From Methylophaga nitratireducenticrescens (GTDB lineage Bacteria; Pseudomonadota; Gammaproteobacteria; Nitrosococcales; Methylophagaceae): a stretch of DNA of 64,000 nt. Shown here in pieces: positions 1-9,637 of this stretch; position 1 is the stretch's first letter, and the number at the start of each line of letters is the position of its first letter. The translations under genes and the position numbers were made by a program. The DNA lies in the NCBI RefSeq assembly GCF_000260985.4, contig NC_017857.3, positions 3,029,001 through 3,093,000 of the forward strand. The letters are read 5' to 3'. Below the pieces are notes generated by a model. That model was not told where the DNA came from and made no database searches. It saw only the letters and a program-made list of their open reading frames with translations.

Positions 1-141
1 TTAATTACAAAATGGGGGGTACACAAGATGATCTCAAGAGGTCGAAACAGAATTTATTTTTTTGCTGAAAAGGCTAATTCATATTTCGGTCATTAAAATT
101 TGCCAAGCTGTTAAATTGCTTATCGGACTTCACTACATACT

Positions 142-1065
142 ATGCTTAAACACTGGAAATTGCTGGCCCCACGTTTTTGGGGGAATTGGTTAGGTTTAGC
201 ATTAATGCGATTATCAGTTTATCTACCCCATTCCAGCAGATCATTCATTGCTGCTTTTATTGGCAAGAGCTTAACCTTGTTTGCAGCTAAAAAATGTTTT
301 GTTGCCAAACGCAATATTGCGATGTGCTTTCCGGAGTTATCAAAATCTGAACAGAAAATATTACTGAAAAAAACCTTATACAGTATCGGCATGATGCCAT
401 TTGAAACGGCACTAAGCTGGTGGGCCCCAGATAAATCCCTTGCCAAAATCGTTGACTATGACGGTCTCGAACACCTGCAATCGGCTGTAAAGAAAGGTCG
501 TGGCGTAATTCTACTGACCGGCCACTTTACCAGCATGGAATTGGGCGGTCGCTTGATGATGCTACAACACCCCATGCATGTAATGTTTCACAATATGAAA
601 AACCCACTTTTAAACCAGGTAATGCTGCACTATCGGCATAAACACAGTGAAGGTAGTCTGCTCCAAGCCGATATCAGGGGCTTATTGCGGGCGCTAAAAG
701 CCAATAAAATCGTCTGGTATGCCCCGGATCAGGATTTCGGTGGCAAAACCTCAGTCTTTGCCAAGTTTTTTAATTTACCGGCTGCCACGATAATCGCACC
801 GTCGCGTTTGGCAGAAAAGTCAGGTGCTACCGTCGTACCTTTTATGCCTTGCCGTCAGCCAGATGGTCGTTATTTGATGAAAATATTTCCAGCGCTGGAA
901 AACTACCCCTCTGGTAATACTCTGCAAGATGCACAACAGTTAAATGATTGGCTGGAAGCCCAAGTAAAACAGTACCCCGAACAGTACCTTTGGGTGCATC
1001 GCCGATTCAAAACACAGCCTGATGGACGCGGTAAGTTATATATCCGGCCAACCAAAAGCGCGTAA
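142..1065 (+). CDS. lpxL: Lipid A biosynthesis lauroyl/myristoyl-type acyltransferase (LpxL/HtrB family)
   Basis: Protein of 307 residues, the usual length for this family. It transfers a secondary acyl chain from acyl-ACP to the lipid A precursor at the inner face of the cytoplasmic membrane. The catalytic H-x4-E motif is visible as HFTSME (H128, E133) after a hydrophobic strand, and the downstream YAPDQDFG segment near residue 193 is typical of LpxL/LpxM. The N-terminal 30 residues contain a hydrophobic membrane-association stretch. There is no strong Shine-Dalgarno before the ATG. It heads a series of envelope genes on the same strand. Whether it acts as LpxL, LpxM or LpxP cannot be decided from the sequence alone. 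Confidence 0.88.
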   Translation: MLKHWKLLAPRFWGNWLGLALMRLSVYLPHSSRSFIAAFIGKSLTLFAAKKCFVAKRNIAMCFPELSKSEQKILLKKTLYSIGMMPFETALSWWAPDKSLAKIVDYDGLEHLQSAVKKGRGVILLTGHFTSMELGGRLMMLQHPMHVMFHNMKNPLLNQVMLHYRHKHSEGSLLQADIRGLLRALKANKIVWYAPDQDFGGKTSVFAKFFNLPAATIIAPSRLAEKSGATVVPFMPCRQPDGRYLMKIFPALENYPSGNTLQDAQQLNDWLEAQVKQYPEQYLWVHRRFKTQPDGRGKLYIRPTKSA

Positions 1066-1067
1066 AT

Positions 1068-1092
1068 AAATATGACAGTCAGTGTCATATTT
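1068..1092. terminator. Perfect 10-bp hairpin after the acyltransferase gene
   Basis: AAATATGACA (1068-1077) is perfectly complementary to TGTCATATTT (1083-1092), with the loop GTCAG. It starts three bases after the stop codon. The T stretch lies inside the stem, so it is a weak or bidirectional terminator candidate, or an mRNA 3' end stabiliser. Confidence 0.45.
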
Positions 1093-1196
1093 CCGACATC
1101 TTAATTACACACTTTTAAACTAAGGTTATCCCAACGAGCAAACGACTCCGTGCCAATTTCATGGGGTTGATTCACTAACTTGGGAGCAACGATCAG

Positions 1197-2156
1197 ATGA
1201 ATGCATCAGTTTCAGGCGAAACCATTATTTGGCGGTTAACTGATGGAAAACCTGGTCATCAAAGTCAGTCATTGGGTCTGGCTCAAGCATTGCAACGCGT
1301 GCGTCCCTGTCAATTGATTGATATTCCGGTATCAGGAAAATTAGCGCCATTTTCTCAATGGTTATCTGGGGTCTGGCCTGCCGGAGCTGGTTTACCGCTT
1401 CCCGATCTTATTATTGGCGCAGGTCATCGAACACATTTTTCAATGCTAGCCGCCAAGCGTGCTTATGGTGGCAAAACCGTATTAATGATGCAGCCCAGTT
1501 TAGCAGTAGGATTATTTGATCTCTGTCTTATTCCTGAGCATGACCAATATCATGGTGGTGGTAATTATTTGCAAACCCGCGGCGTATTAAATCCACTGCA
1601 TGCCATAGGTTCTCATCACGCCAATCAGTCACTGATCATGCTTGGCGGTCCTTCTAAACACTGCGGTTGGGATAACACAGAATTGATGCAACATATTCGT
1701 AAACTGCTCTCTGATAACCCTGATATTCATTACACGTTGACGACGTCTCGTCGCACACCAGCTGAAACCCTACAGTCGGTGCAATTATTGGAAGCAACCA
1801 ATCTTGAAGTGGTGCCATTTGAGCAAACTGCTGCTGGATGGGTAGCGGAGCAACTGGCCAAAGTCAGTAGCGCCTGGATCAGTGAAGATTCGGTATCCAT
1901 GGTCTATGAAGCACTTACGGCAAGGGTTGCGGTAGGCACTTTACCAGTGCCAGTTAAACGCCAAAACAGAGTCAGCAACGGTCTGCATAAATTACTGACT
2001 GAAAAACTGATTGTCCGTTTTGACCATGATCGAAACTATCAACAGAATTTACACCCAGTAAATGGCTTTATTGAAGCCGATAGATGTGCAGAGTGGATTG
2101 AGGCTAATTGGTTATCACAACTGGTACCGGGTCGCGCAGCCATTGCCAACATCTAA
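1197..2156 (+). CDS. ELM1/DUF1022-like protein (mitochondrial fission ELM1 family)
   Basis: Protein of 319 residues with the opening signature WRLTDGKPGHQSQS and the later ISEDSVSMVYEA segment. Both match the family annotated as ELM1/DUF1022, whose bacterial members resemble GT-B glycosyltransferases in fold. A Shine-Dalgarno-like GGGAGC precedes the ATG. It lies 15 bp before a run of overlapping glycosyltransferase genes, so a role in LPS or glycan assembly is plausible but inferred. The bacterial reaction is not established to my knowledge. Confidence 0.8.
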   Translation: MNASVSGETIIWRLTDGKPGHQSQSLGLAQALQRVRPCQLIDIPVSGKLAPFSQWLSGVWPAGAGLPLPDLIIGAGHRTHFSMLAAKRAYGGKTVLMMQPSLAVGLFDLCLIPEHDQYHGGGNYLQTRGVLNPLHAIGSHHANQSLIMLGGPSKHCGWDNTELMQHIRKLLSDNPDIHYTLTTSRRTPAETLQSVQLLEATNLEVVPFEQTAAGWVAEQLAKVSSAWISEDSVSMVYEALTARVAVGTLPVPVKRQNRVSNGLHKLLTEKLIVRFDHDRNYQQNLHPVNGFIEADRCAEWIEANWLSQLVPGRAAIANI

Positions 2157-2171
2157 AATTTACCTATTATT

Positions 2172-3293
2172 TTGACGAAACTGACCGTTGTTCAAGTACT
2201 GCCCTCGTTGGCGTCGGGCGGCGTGGAACGTGGTACGCTGGAGGTCGGCAAGTTTTTAACTCAGCAAGGTCACCGATCTATCGTAATTTCTGCTGGCGGG
2301 CGACTGGTCAAAAAACTTACCAGGCAAGGCAGCGAACATATCAGCTGTCCTATCGGACGAAAATCCTTGCTAACGCTAAGGCAGATCCCCAAATTACGTC
2401 GCTTTTTACTCAGTGAAAAGGTAGATATTGTGCATGCCCGCTCACGGCTACCGGCATGGATTTGTTATCTCACCCTGAAAACTATTCCGCATCGGCAACG
2501 ACCACGCTTTATTACCACCGTTCATGGCCCTTATTCAGTGAATGCATATAGTGCCATCATGACCAAAGGCGAAAAGGTCATTGTTATTTCAGAAATGATT
2601 CGTGAATACGTACTACGCCATTACCAAGTTAATAGTGACAAGCTGCAATTAAATTATCGAGGCGTTGATACAGCAGATTTTCCATTCGGCTTTCAACCTA
2701 GTGTTCAGTGGCAAGAGAGTTGGTATCAACAGTTTCCACAAACCCGCGACAAAATTCTATTGTGTTTGCCTGCACGAATTACCCGTTGGAAAGGTCAGCA
2801 GGATTTTATCGAGCTTATTGCAGCACTCAGCAAAATAAATCCTCAAGTTCATGGTCTTATCGTCGGCGAAACCAAGCCTGGCAAAAAACGTTATTTACAG
2901 GAAATCACCGACCGAATTGCCGAACTAAACATGCAATCACACTTCACTTTTACTGGCCATCGCAGCGATATCCGCGACATAATGGCGATGTCACACATCG
3001 TATATTCGCTATCCACAGAACCGGAGGCCTTTGGCCGCATCCCGCTTGAAGCGTTAAGCCTAGGCAGACCAGTCATTGCTTATAACCATGGTGGTGTTGC
3101 TGAACAGCTTAATCGTATATTGCCAGCCGGTCTTATTACACCCGGAGATAAAGTTGCTTTACAGGCAAAAAGTCTGCAGTGGTTGATCACACCACCTGAG
3201 GTGCCAAAAAATCAGGAGTTTTCGCTACAAAGCATGCTGGAAAATACGCTCGCTATTTATCATTCGCTCGCAGTACCAGAAAAAGCTTCATGA
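2172..3293 (+). CDS. Glycosyltransferase family 4
   Basis: Protein of 373 residues with GT-B architecture. The N-terminal acceptor domain begins VVQVLPSLASGGVERG, and the C-terminal nucleotide-sugar domain carries the E-x7-E motif EAFGRIPLE in its last third. The start is TTG at 2172 with no clear Shine-Dalgarno, since no ATG precedes the conserved first strand. Its 3' end overlaps the next gene by 4 bp (ATGA), so translation is probably coupled. It likely adds a sugar to the LPS core or another glycolipid. Donor and acceptor cannot be read from the sequence. Confidence 0.88.
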   Translation: MTKLTVVQVLPSLASGGVERGTLEVGKFLTQQGHRSIVISAGGRLVKKLTRQGSEHISCPIGRKSLLTLRQIPKLRRFLLSEKVDIVHARSRLPAWICYLTLKTIPHRQRPRFITTVHGPYSVNAYSAIMTKGEKVIVISEMIREYVLRHYQVNSDKLQLNYRGVDTADFPFGFQPSVQWQESWYQQFPQTRDKILLCLPARITRWKGQQDFIELIAALSKINPQVHGLIVGETKPGKKRYLQEITDRIAELNMQSHFTFTGHRSDIRDIMAMSHIVYSLSTEPEAFGRIPLEALSLGRPVIAYNHGGVAEQLNRILPAGLITPGDKVALQAKSLQWLITPPEVPKNQEFSLQSMLENTLAIYHSLAVPEKAS

Positions 3294-4288
3294 AAATTGC
3301 TCAGGTACTTGCCAGCCGCGGCGACGGTGGTTTGGAAAAACATGTATATGAACTCAGTCTTGCGTTAGCCGAACGTGGCCATGACATCACAGTTATTGCC
3401 GACCCAGTATTTATTCGAAAATTGCCAACACATATTCAAAGCATTGCTATGCCCAGCCATTACAGTCGCCACGATCCAAGGCTGTTATGGGCTCTGGGAA
3501 AGTCATTACGTCAGGGCCAGTTTGATATTGTGCATGCGCAGGCAAATAAAGCCGCGGCACTGATCAATTCGTTGCGTTATTTTTTTTCAGGTCAACGCGT
3601 AGCAACACTTCACAATATCAAACGCCAACTTGGCGCTTATCGGCATTTTAATCAGGTCATTACTGTTAGCAAGCAGCTGGCCAAGCCATTTGCTGATGAA
3701 AAGGTTACTATTATTTATAACGGCATCCAGGCACCGCTCATCACAAAAGCCCTGCAAGAGAAACATAATGCATTACCACTTTTGCTGGCCGTTGGCAGAC
3801 TGGTGCCAGCAAAAGGCTTTGACGTACTCATTAAGGCAGTTGCAGCGCTGCCCGTGACCTTATGGATTGCCGGTGATGGACCGGAAAAAATGCATCTTCA
3901 ATCACTGATTGACAGACACTCAACTAAAGCAAATATTCGTTTACTGGGTGCTCGCCAGGATATTTATCCATTAATGCAGCAAGCTGATGCATTAATTATC
4001 AGCTCGCAGCGCGAGGGCTTTTCTTATGTCTTTAATGAAGCACTGCTAACACAATGCCGAGTTTTGGCAACAGATGTACCGGTCGCCAATGAAATATTAC
4101 CGGAAAAGTTAATTGTTCCAACTGATGATCCTCAGGCACTGAGCGCGCGACTGCAAATTTTATTAGCTGATTTAAACCAATGGTCAGCACTGATGCAAAA
4201 GTCCTATTCTACTGCCGAGCAATGCATGACCTTAACAGCCATGACGGATCAAACGCTGGCGCTCTACCGTAAGCTGCTCTCATCATGA
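3290..4288 (+). CDS. Glycosyltransferase family 4
   Basis: Protein of 332 residues, GT-B fold. It opens MKIAQVLASRGDGGLEKH, and the Rossmann-like C-terminal domain contains AVGRLVPAKGFD and the E-x7-E motif EGFSYVFNE. It overlaps the preceding gene by 4 bp and the next by 4 bp, making a tight three-gene transferase operon. It is slightly shorter than many GT4 enzymes but both domains are complete. A role in LPS core or oligosaccharide extension is inferred from context. Confidence 0.87.
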   Translation: MKIAQVLASRGDGGLEKHVYELSLALAERGHDITVIADPVFIRKLPTHIQSIAMPSHYSRHDPRLLWALGKSLRQGQFDIVHAQANKAAALINSLRYFFSGQRVATLHNIKRQLGAYRHFNQVITVSKQLAKPFADEKVTIIYNGIQAPLITKALQEKHNALPLLLAVGRLVPAKGFDVLIKAVAALPVTLWIAGDGPEKMHLQSLIDRHSTKANIRLLGARQDIYPLMQQADALIISSQREGFSYVFNEALLTQCRVLATDVPVANEILPEKLIVPTDDPQALSARLQILLADLNQWSALMQKSYSTAEQCMTLTAMTDQTLALYRKLLSS

Positions 4289-5187
4289 AATCACCTCATA
4301 TTCTGGTGATAAAACATGGCGCTTTCGGCGATTTACTGCAAGCAGATGGCGTGATGCATGATATTCGAGTGTACTTCGACCATGCTCGGATATCTTTACT
4401 GACCTCACCCACCTATCAATCGCTAATGCAGCGCAGCCCTCATATCGATTTTGTCTTAACAGATAAGCGAAGGCCATTATGGCGAGTGTCAGATTTGTGG
4501 CTACTCAGAAACACATTAAAAGAGCAGGATTTTGATCTGGTGATTGATTTACAGAATTCACAACGTACTCGACTGTATAGAAAACTGTTATTGCCAAGAT
4601 TGCCATGGATTCAACGTGCGGCTAAATCTGCTCCAGTCAGTGGCTTGCAAGGCCAGATTGAGTTGTTGCAACAAGCAGGAATTGATAGTCAATATGCGCG
4701 GCAGGCAGATTTACGCTGGCTGACAGAGAATATGCAACCCTGGCTGACCGAGCGCGGTATTCAATCCGGTTTTATTTTATTAATACCCGGTTGCTCGGCC
4801 AAGCGTCCGGAAAAACGTTGGCCGTTTTATCCTCAACTTGCTAAGCAATTAGCCGCAAAAGACGTGAACGTTGTCACCCTACTCGGACCGGATGAAATCC
4901 AATTAACTGAGCAATTTAGTAGCACCATATTAAGCGGTCTTAACTGGTTTCAACTGGCGGGTGTTATTCAACAAGCCGGTTTTGTAATTGGCAACGATTC
5001 CGGACCAAGCCATCTGGCAGCACATCTTAGTAAAGCCGGTATGGCCATTTTTGGTCCGCACAGCTGTGCCCGGCGTGCTGAAATTGAACGTGAACAATTC
5101 AAGCCTTATAGCGTCAGTTCATTGTCAGAACTGAATATCGAGACAGTCATTGCTTACTTAGTAGCTCAAGGTGTCGTTTCAAGCTGA
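4285..5187 (+). CDS. Glycosyltransferase family 9 (heptosyltransferase-like)
   Basis: Protein of 300 residues. The N-terminus ILVIKHGAFGDLLQADG matches the GT9 opening (usually GDLI/GDVL), and the C-terminal half has IGNDSGPSHLAAHL, the ADP-heptose-binding signature region. It starts inside the preceding transferase gene (4-bp overlap). Its 3' end overlaps the convergent ligase-like gene by 9 bp. It is likely an additional heptosyltransferase of the LPS core beyond WaaC and WaaF. Specificity is not assignable. Confidence 0.85.
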   Translation: MKSPHILVIKHGAFGDLLQADGVMHDIRVYFDHARISLLTSPTYQSLMQRSPHIDFVLTDKRRPLWRVSDLWLLRNTLKEQDFDLVIDLQNSQRTRLYRKLLLPRLPWIQRAAKSAPVSGLQGQIELLQQAGIDSQYARQADLRWLTENMQPWLTERGIQSGFILLIPGCSAKRPEKRWPFYPQLAKQLAAKDVNVVTLLGPDEIQLTEQFSSTILSGLNWFQLAGVIQQAGFVIGNDSGPSHLAAHLSKAGMAIFGPHSCARRAEIEREQFKPYSVSSLSELNIETVIAYLVAQGVVSS

Positions 5188-6429
5188 ATGCTCAGCAGAG
5201 GAATGCTGCAAATCAACTGTCAGTGCCCAGCCAACACCCAACCAAACCAGGGCCGCCACCCAGTTGTTTAACAAGCTGATACCACCAATTAATGGCCAGA
5301 AACTCAGTAGCAAAATCGCCGAACAGATGGTCAGCAACAGCCAGCTTTTTTGTCGCCATAATGACGCCAATGCCTGGTGAAAGATCGCCAACACCATCAA
5401 GCAAAATAAACTCACTCCAACAATACCGGTTTCCGCACCAAGATGCAGATACAGATTATGTGGATGTGTGCAAGCTATAGCAGTGTTAGCCATCACACCA
5501 AGTTCAGCACAAACAGCTTGATAACTGTGCAGACCACTACCAAACCACGGATAGTGCTGCCAAACTTCGAAGGCCCCGCGAAACACCTGGCCATAATCCG
5601 ATTCCCGGAAATTCTGTAATTTTTCGACCGTACTAAACACCATCCGCTGCGATGTTTCCGGTAGCAAGAACATCAAAGCAATAATGACTAAAATGAGTAG
5701 CAATCCGCCCAGCACCACCAGTGTTTGTCTGGCAGGATATTGCAGCGCAAATCCCAGTAATACCAGTAAGCTGGCCGAAACACACAACATAAACGCCATG
5801 CGCTCGCCTGTGATAAAAATTAACAATAAAAAGCTCAGCAAAATACCAACGATAAACAGCACTTGCCGATAGATAGACTGCAAACTGGAAAATACTGCTA
5901 TCGCAAGCAATAAAATAAATTCCACCCGCACCATCATAATCCCGGCCACTGGATTACGAAACGGTCCGGTCAACCGGTTTTCTGGAGCAATAGGAATTCC
6001 AAACCAGTCCACACCAGTTACATATTGCCAGCCAGTGTCCAAGGCAATAAATAAAGAAGTGAATAGCAAGGCGATGAGAAAGTGTTTTTGTCGATCGCGA
6101 CTTGTTAATAACCAGTAAGCTAATGCTGCGGCAAACAAAGGCCAGCGCATAAAGGTAATGGCGTATAGCAAGCTATCAGACGGATCAACGCTAAGAGGTA
6201 AGTTTACAAACAGTAAATAGGCCCAAAAAAGCAGACTTAAACGAAACCAAGGGTTTCTGGCCCAATGCCAGTCCTGTCGCTGAAACGACCAGATTAAAAA
6301 TAAAATGCCGCTTAACAGTACCGTCAAATCGGCAAGAGCTCGTGAAAATAGCAATAACGGCGGTAATAACCATGGCAATGCAGTTTGTGAGTAGCGGACC
6401 CAGATAGGTGTATTGTCAATCATCATCAA
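5179..6429 (-). CDS. O-antigen ligase/polymerase-like membrane protein (WaaL family)
   Basis: Polytopic protein of 416 residues with about 10-12 hydrophobic segments. It carries the periplasmic-loop signature THPHNLYLHLGAETGIVG, where the histidine in HNLYL is the residue conserved in Wzy_C/WaaL proteins. WaaL joins undecaprenyl-linked glycan to the lipid A core on the periplasmic side. The gene is convergent with, and overlaps by 9 bp, the GT9 gene. A second member of the family lies at 22312-23553, so one may act on a different glycan. No O-antigen flippase or polymerase genes are in the window. Confidence 0.82.
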   Translation of the reverse strand: MMMIDNTPIWVRYSQTALPWLLPPLLLFSRALADLTVLLSGILFLIWSFQRQDWHWARNPWFRLSLLFWAYLLFVNLPLSVDPSDSLLYAITFMRWPLFAAALAYWLLTSRDRQKHFLIALLFTSLFIALDTGWQYVTGVDWFGIPIAPENRLTGPFRNPVAGIMMVRVEFILLLAIAVFSSLQSIYRQVLFIVGILLSFLLLIFITGERMAFMLCVSASLLVLLGFALQYPARQTLVVLGGLLLILVIIALMFLLPETSQRMVFSTVEKLQNFRESDYGQVFRGAFEVWQHYPWFGSGLHSYQAVCAELGVMANTAIACTHPHNLYLHLGAETGIVGVSLFCLMVLAIFHQALASLWRQKSWLLLTICSAILLLSFWPLIGGISLLNNWVAALVWLGVGWALTVDLQHSSAEHSA

Positions 6430-6493
6430 AGTCTTTCAGTGCAGGCAAAATAACTTTTCAGACTACCTAGCGATTAAGACACTATGATGAAAA

Positions 6494-7168
6494 TCAGGGT
6501 CGGGGGGTTGGTGTTTCGATTGTCAGAATAATATCCTGCAAACATTCTTCCATTGATTGCGTGGTGCACTGTAGAGGTGCTCCCATGGTTAACACCACCC
6601 GGCTGGGGATAAACGGTGCTGTAAACACTTTCCCCTGAGCTGTCACACCATCAATACGCACTGGAAACACCGGTGCTCTCGACCAGCTTGCCAGCCGGCC
6701 AACACCACCCTTAATTTTTCTCGGTGGATCAGTATCCAGATGAATTTTCCCATGCGGAAACAGTGCGATAATCTCGCCCTGTTGCAAAGCTCTTAAGGCC
6801 TGTCTTAACGCCTGCTCAGGGCGGCCGGAACGATCAACAGGAATACAACCGGCTTTTTTAAACACCCAACTAACAAAAGGTCGCTCATACTCTTCCCGAG
6901 CAATCAAAAAGCGTAACGGCCGTTTGCTGGCAGATATCAGTAATAAGGGATCAACACCAGATACATGGTTGGCGACTATAATCGCTGGGCCAGTCTCTGG
7001 CAGATTTATTTTCTGTTCCGGTAAATGCTGAATATACTTGCAGATTAAGCGGGTCCAGCCATCCAGCCAGTTAACGGACGGTCCGCCCCAATCGGCTTCA
7101 GCATGAATAATGCCGATAAGCCAGATGCTGCAAGCGATTATCAGGAATAAACCAAGATAGATGATCAT
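6494..7168 (-). CDS. 1-acyl-glycerol-3-phosphate acyltransferase-like protein (PlsC family) with altered block III
   Basis: Protein of 224 residues with an N-terminal membrane segment (about 1-21) and the PlsC H-x4-D motif NHVSGVD (H68, D73). The substrate-binding block normally read FPEGTR appears here as FPHGKI (H138 in place of Glu), so the acceptor may differ from lysophosphatidic acid. PlsC enzymes acylate the sn-2 position of glycerophospholipid precursors at the cytoplasmic membrane. Its start overlaps the stop of the upstream TsaC/YciO-like gene by 4 bp, so the two are co-transcribed. Confidence 0.8.
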   Translation of the reverse strand: MIIYLGLFLIIACSIWLIGIIHAEADWGGPSVNWLDGWTRLICKYIQHLPEQKINLPETGPAIIVANHVSGVDPLLLISASKRPLRFLIAREEYERPFVSWVFKKAGCIPVDRSGRPEQALRQALRALQQGEIIALFPHGKIHLDTDPPRKIKGGVGRLASWSRAPVFPVRIDGVTAQGKVFTAPFIPSRVVLTMGAPLQCTTQSMEECLQDIILTIETPTPRP

Positions 7169-7791
7169 TCCACCTCAAACGGTTCAGGATCACCCATACC
7201 AACCCTGACCACTTCGGGTAAGTCATTTACAAACTCGACAACGGTCGTCGGCTCACTGCCACATGCTCCGCCATCAATAATCAAATCCACATGTTTACTC
7301 AATTGATCAGCTATTTCATCGGCTTCGGTCATCGGCATGGTTTCGCCCGGCAAAATCAGAGTTGAGCTCATCAATGGTTCATTCAGCTCTTCCAGTAAGG
7401 CCAGAGCAATATTGTTGACCGGAATCCGTAAACCGATGGTTTTACGTTTAGGATGCTGCAATCGGCGGGGCACCTCTTTAGTTGCCGGTAAGACAAATGT
7501 ATAGGGGCCAGGGGTATGCGCTTTAATCAAGCGGAAGACTGCATTATTGAATTTGGCGTAAACCGATAGCTCAGACAAATCCCGGCACACCAGCGTGAAA
7601 TTGTGATCAGCATCCAGTTGACGCAAACGACGAATGCGATCCATAGCGCCTTTGTCACCCAAATGGCATCCCAGTGCATAGCCCGAATCGGTAGGATAAA
7701 CCACCAAGCCACCACTCATTATGATTTGGCAGGCTTGTTTAATCAGACGTGGCTGGGGGTTATCCGGGTGAATTTGAAAATACTGGCTCAT
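7165..7791 (-). CDS. L-threonylcarbamoyladenylate synthase-like protein (TsaC/YciO/Sua5 family)
   Basis: Protein of 208 residues with the family opening GGLVVYPTDSGYALGC, followed by LRIPVNN and the C-terminal IIDGGACG segment. TsaC/Sua5 makes threonylcarbamoyl-AMP for the t6A37 modification of tRNA. YciO is a paralogue of uncertain main role, and the length and neighbourhood (PHP exonuclease, YciB, YciI) favour the YciO branch. A tsaE gene for the same pathway is at 50443. It is translationally coupled to the PlsC-like gene downstream. Confidence 0.85.
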   Translation of the reverse strand: MSQYFQIHPDNPQPRLIKQACQIIMSGGLVVYPTDSGYALGCHLGDKGAMDRIRRLRQLDADHNFTLVCRDLSELSVYAKFNNAVFRLIKAHTPGPYTFVLPATKEVPRRLQHPKRKTIGLRIPVNNIALALLEELNEPLMSSTLILPGETMPMTEADEIADQLSKHVDLIIDGGACGSEPTTVVEFVNDLPEVVRVGMGDPEPFEVE

Positions 7792-7861
7792 CTAAAACCT
7801 TTGTTAATTCTTTAGTTTGTTAATTACTTGTATATACCATAACCCATGCCGCATGACCGTT

Positions 7862-8692
7862 TTAGTGCCATAAAGACCATACCGGTTTACAGGAGGCCGG
7901 CAATGGCAGGAAGCGTCCAAGCTCGCTCCACGTTTGCTCTGGACCATGAAAATCCGATCCACAGGATGCAAGCAAATCATAATGTTTTGCCAGGGCTGCT
8001 ACATTTCTCAGTTGATCTGGATGCTGATGCCCGGAACTGACCTCAATGGCTTGTCCGCCAGCTGTTTTAAACTCATCAATCAGCCGTCGCAGCTTGGTAC
8101 CGGTCATTTTATAACGTAACGGATGGGCAATAACCGCTTGGCCGCCCGCCTCGGTTATCCATTCAACTGCGGATTCCAGATCAGTCCACTGTCCCGGCAC
8201 ATATCCGGGTTTGCCTCTCACCAGAAAACGCTTGAAGACATCTTTAGCATTGGAAGCATGGCCTTGTTCGACCAGGAATTGTGCAAAATGCATTCGTCCT
8301 AACATGGTCTTCGACGCATATTTTCCCGCACCTTCAAGCGCCCCCGAAATACCGGATTTTTCCAAACGCTGCGCAATTTGTTCGGCTCTTTGCTGCCGAT
8401 ATTGGCGGATATTGGCTAAACCGTTTTGCAATTTAGCATTCTTAATATCAATGTTCAGCCCGACAATATGCACCGTACTGCTATTCCAGCTAACCGAAAT
8501 TTCTACCCCGGGAATCAATGTGAGTGGCTGATCTGCGGCAGCCTCAAGCGCAGCCGTAATGCCCTCTGTGCCATCATGATCAGTAAGCGCCAGCACATCG
8601 ACACCTTGCTGAACAGCTCGTTCAACCAATGCTTTTGGAGACAAGGCGCCATCAGAGGCGGTGGAATGGCAATGCAGGTCATAGTGCGTCAT
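7862..8692 (-). CDS. rnm: PHP-domain 5'-3' exoribonuclease / 3',5'-nucleotide phosphatase (RNase AM, YciV/TrpH family)
   Basis: Protein of 276 residues beginning YDLHCHSTASDG, the metal-binding motif I of PHP domains. It continues with LTDHDGTEG (motif II), IPGVEIS (motif III), VIAHPLRY and CGSDFHGPE near the C-terminus. Known members trim 5' ends of RNA and hydrolyse 3',5'-bisphosphonucleotides in the cytoplasm. It lies between the TsaC/YciO-like gene and the divergent yciB, a common gammaproteobacterial arrangement. Length and motifs are complete. Confidence 0.9.
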   Translation of the reverse strand: MTHYDLHCHSTASDGALSPKALVERAVQQGVDVLALTDHDGTEGITAALEAAADQPLTLIPGVEISVSWNSSTVHIVGLNIDIKNAKLQNGLANIRQYRQQRAEQIAQRLEKSGISGALEGAGKYASKTMLGRMHFAQFLVEQGHASNAKDVFKRFLVRGKPGYVPGQWTDLESAVEWITEAGGQAVIAHPLRYKMTGTKLRRLIDEFKTAGGQAIEVSSGHQHPDQLRNVAALAKHYDLLASCGSDFHGPEQTWSELGRFLPLPASCKPVWSLWH

Positions 8693-8744
8693 GGTGTTGA
8701 TTTTACGTTAGAATGTGGCATCTCTGTAATAACTGAACAAAAAG

Positions 8745-9338
8745 ATGAAACTATTTACTGATTTCCTGCCCATTATTCTGTTTTTCATTGCTTATAAATT
8801 TGGTGGCGGCATCTACCACTGGAATGGCCAGGAATATGAGGTGGCCGGCATCTATGCCGCAACAGCGGTAATGATGGTCGCTACTCTGGTTCAGGTTCTT
8901 TATGGTTTGCTGCGTCACGGCAAAGTGGAAAGACAGCATTTAATCACATTCATTCTGGTGATGGTGCTTGGCGGGGCCACGCTCTGGTTACAGAACCCGG
9001 AATTTGTGATGTGGAAACCCACCGCGGTGAACTGGTTATTTGCATTAGCCTTTATCGGTGCCCGATTGTTTACCGATAAAACCCTGCTTGAACGTCTGAT
9101 GGCAGCGCATCTGCAATTGCCAACCGCGGTCTGGTCAAGACTGAACACGGCGTGGATTCTGTTTTTTATCTTTTCCGGATTTCTGAATATTTATATCGCG
9201 TATTACTACTCAGAAGAAACCTGGGTCAACTTTAAATTATTTGGCTCTTTGGCCATTACCGTGTTATTTATTGCCGGACAAGCCATTTATTTGTCCCGTC
9301 ATATAAACGACAATAATGATTCGAAGGATGCCTCCTGA
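8745..9338 (+). CDS. yciB: Septation/envelope membrane protein YciB (IspZ-like)
   Basis: Integral membrane protein of 197 residues with about five to six hydrophobic spans. It opens [18 protein letters not shown] and has the conserved segment [11 protein letters not shown] in its second half. YciB homologues affect cell-envelope homeostasis and septation in enterobacteria. The gene is divergent from the PHP gene with a 52-bp shared upstream region. It ends exactly where yciI starts (stop and start share one base), giving a coupled yciB-yciI-bolA-like unit. Confidence 0.9.
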   Translation: MKLFTDFLPIILFFIAYKFGGGIYHWNGQEYEVAGIYAATAVMMVATLVQVLYGLLRHGKVERQHLITFILVMVLGGATLWLQNPEFVMWKPTAVNWLFALAFIGARLFTDKTLLERLMAAHLQLPTAVWSRLNTAWILFFIFSGFLNIYIAYYYSEETWVNFKLFGSLAITVLFIAGQAIYLSRHINDNNDSKDAS

Positions 9339-9637
9339 TGCTATATGCCATTATCAGTGAAGATAAGCCTGATAGCCTGCAACGTCGAAAGAATACCCGT
9401 CCGTTTCATCTCGCCCGTCTTCAGGTGTTACAGAATGAAGGTCGTTTGCTATTGGCTGGTCCACACCCCGCTATCGATAGCGATGATCCCGGTGAAGCCG
9501 GATTCACTGGCAGTTTAGTGGTCGCCGAATTTGACGACTTGCAAAGCGCCCGGATTTGGGCCGAGGCCGACCCGTACATTGAGGCTGATGTCTACGCCAA
9601 CGTAACTGTTAAACCCTTTCGTAAGGTCTTACCTTGA
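9338..9637 (+). CDS. yciI: YciI family protein
   Basis: Small protein of 99 residues with the dimeric alpha/beta-barrel YciI pattern: [11 protein letters not shown], the [21 protein letters not shown] core, then an acidic [12 protein letters not shown] strand. The conserved His and Asp region is intact. Its function is undefined; some family members are hydrolase-like or fused to other domains. Its start overlaps the yciB stop by 1 bp, and its stop overlaps the TTG start of the next gene by 4 bp. Confidence 0.88.
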   Translation: MLYAIISEDKPDSLQRRKNTRPFHLARLQVLQNEGRLLLAGPHPAIDSDDPGEAGFTGSLVVAEFDDLQSARIWAEADPYIEADVYANVTVKPFRKVLP

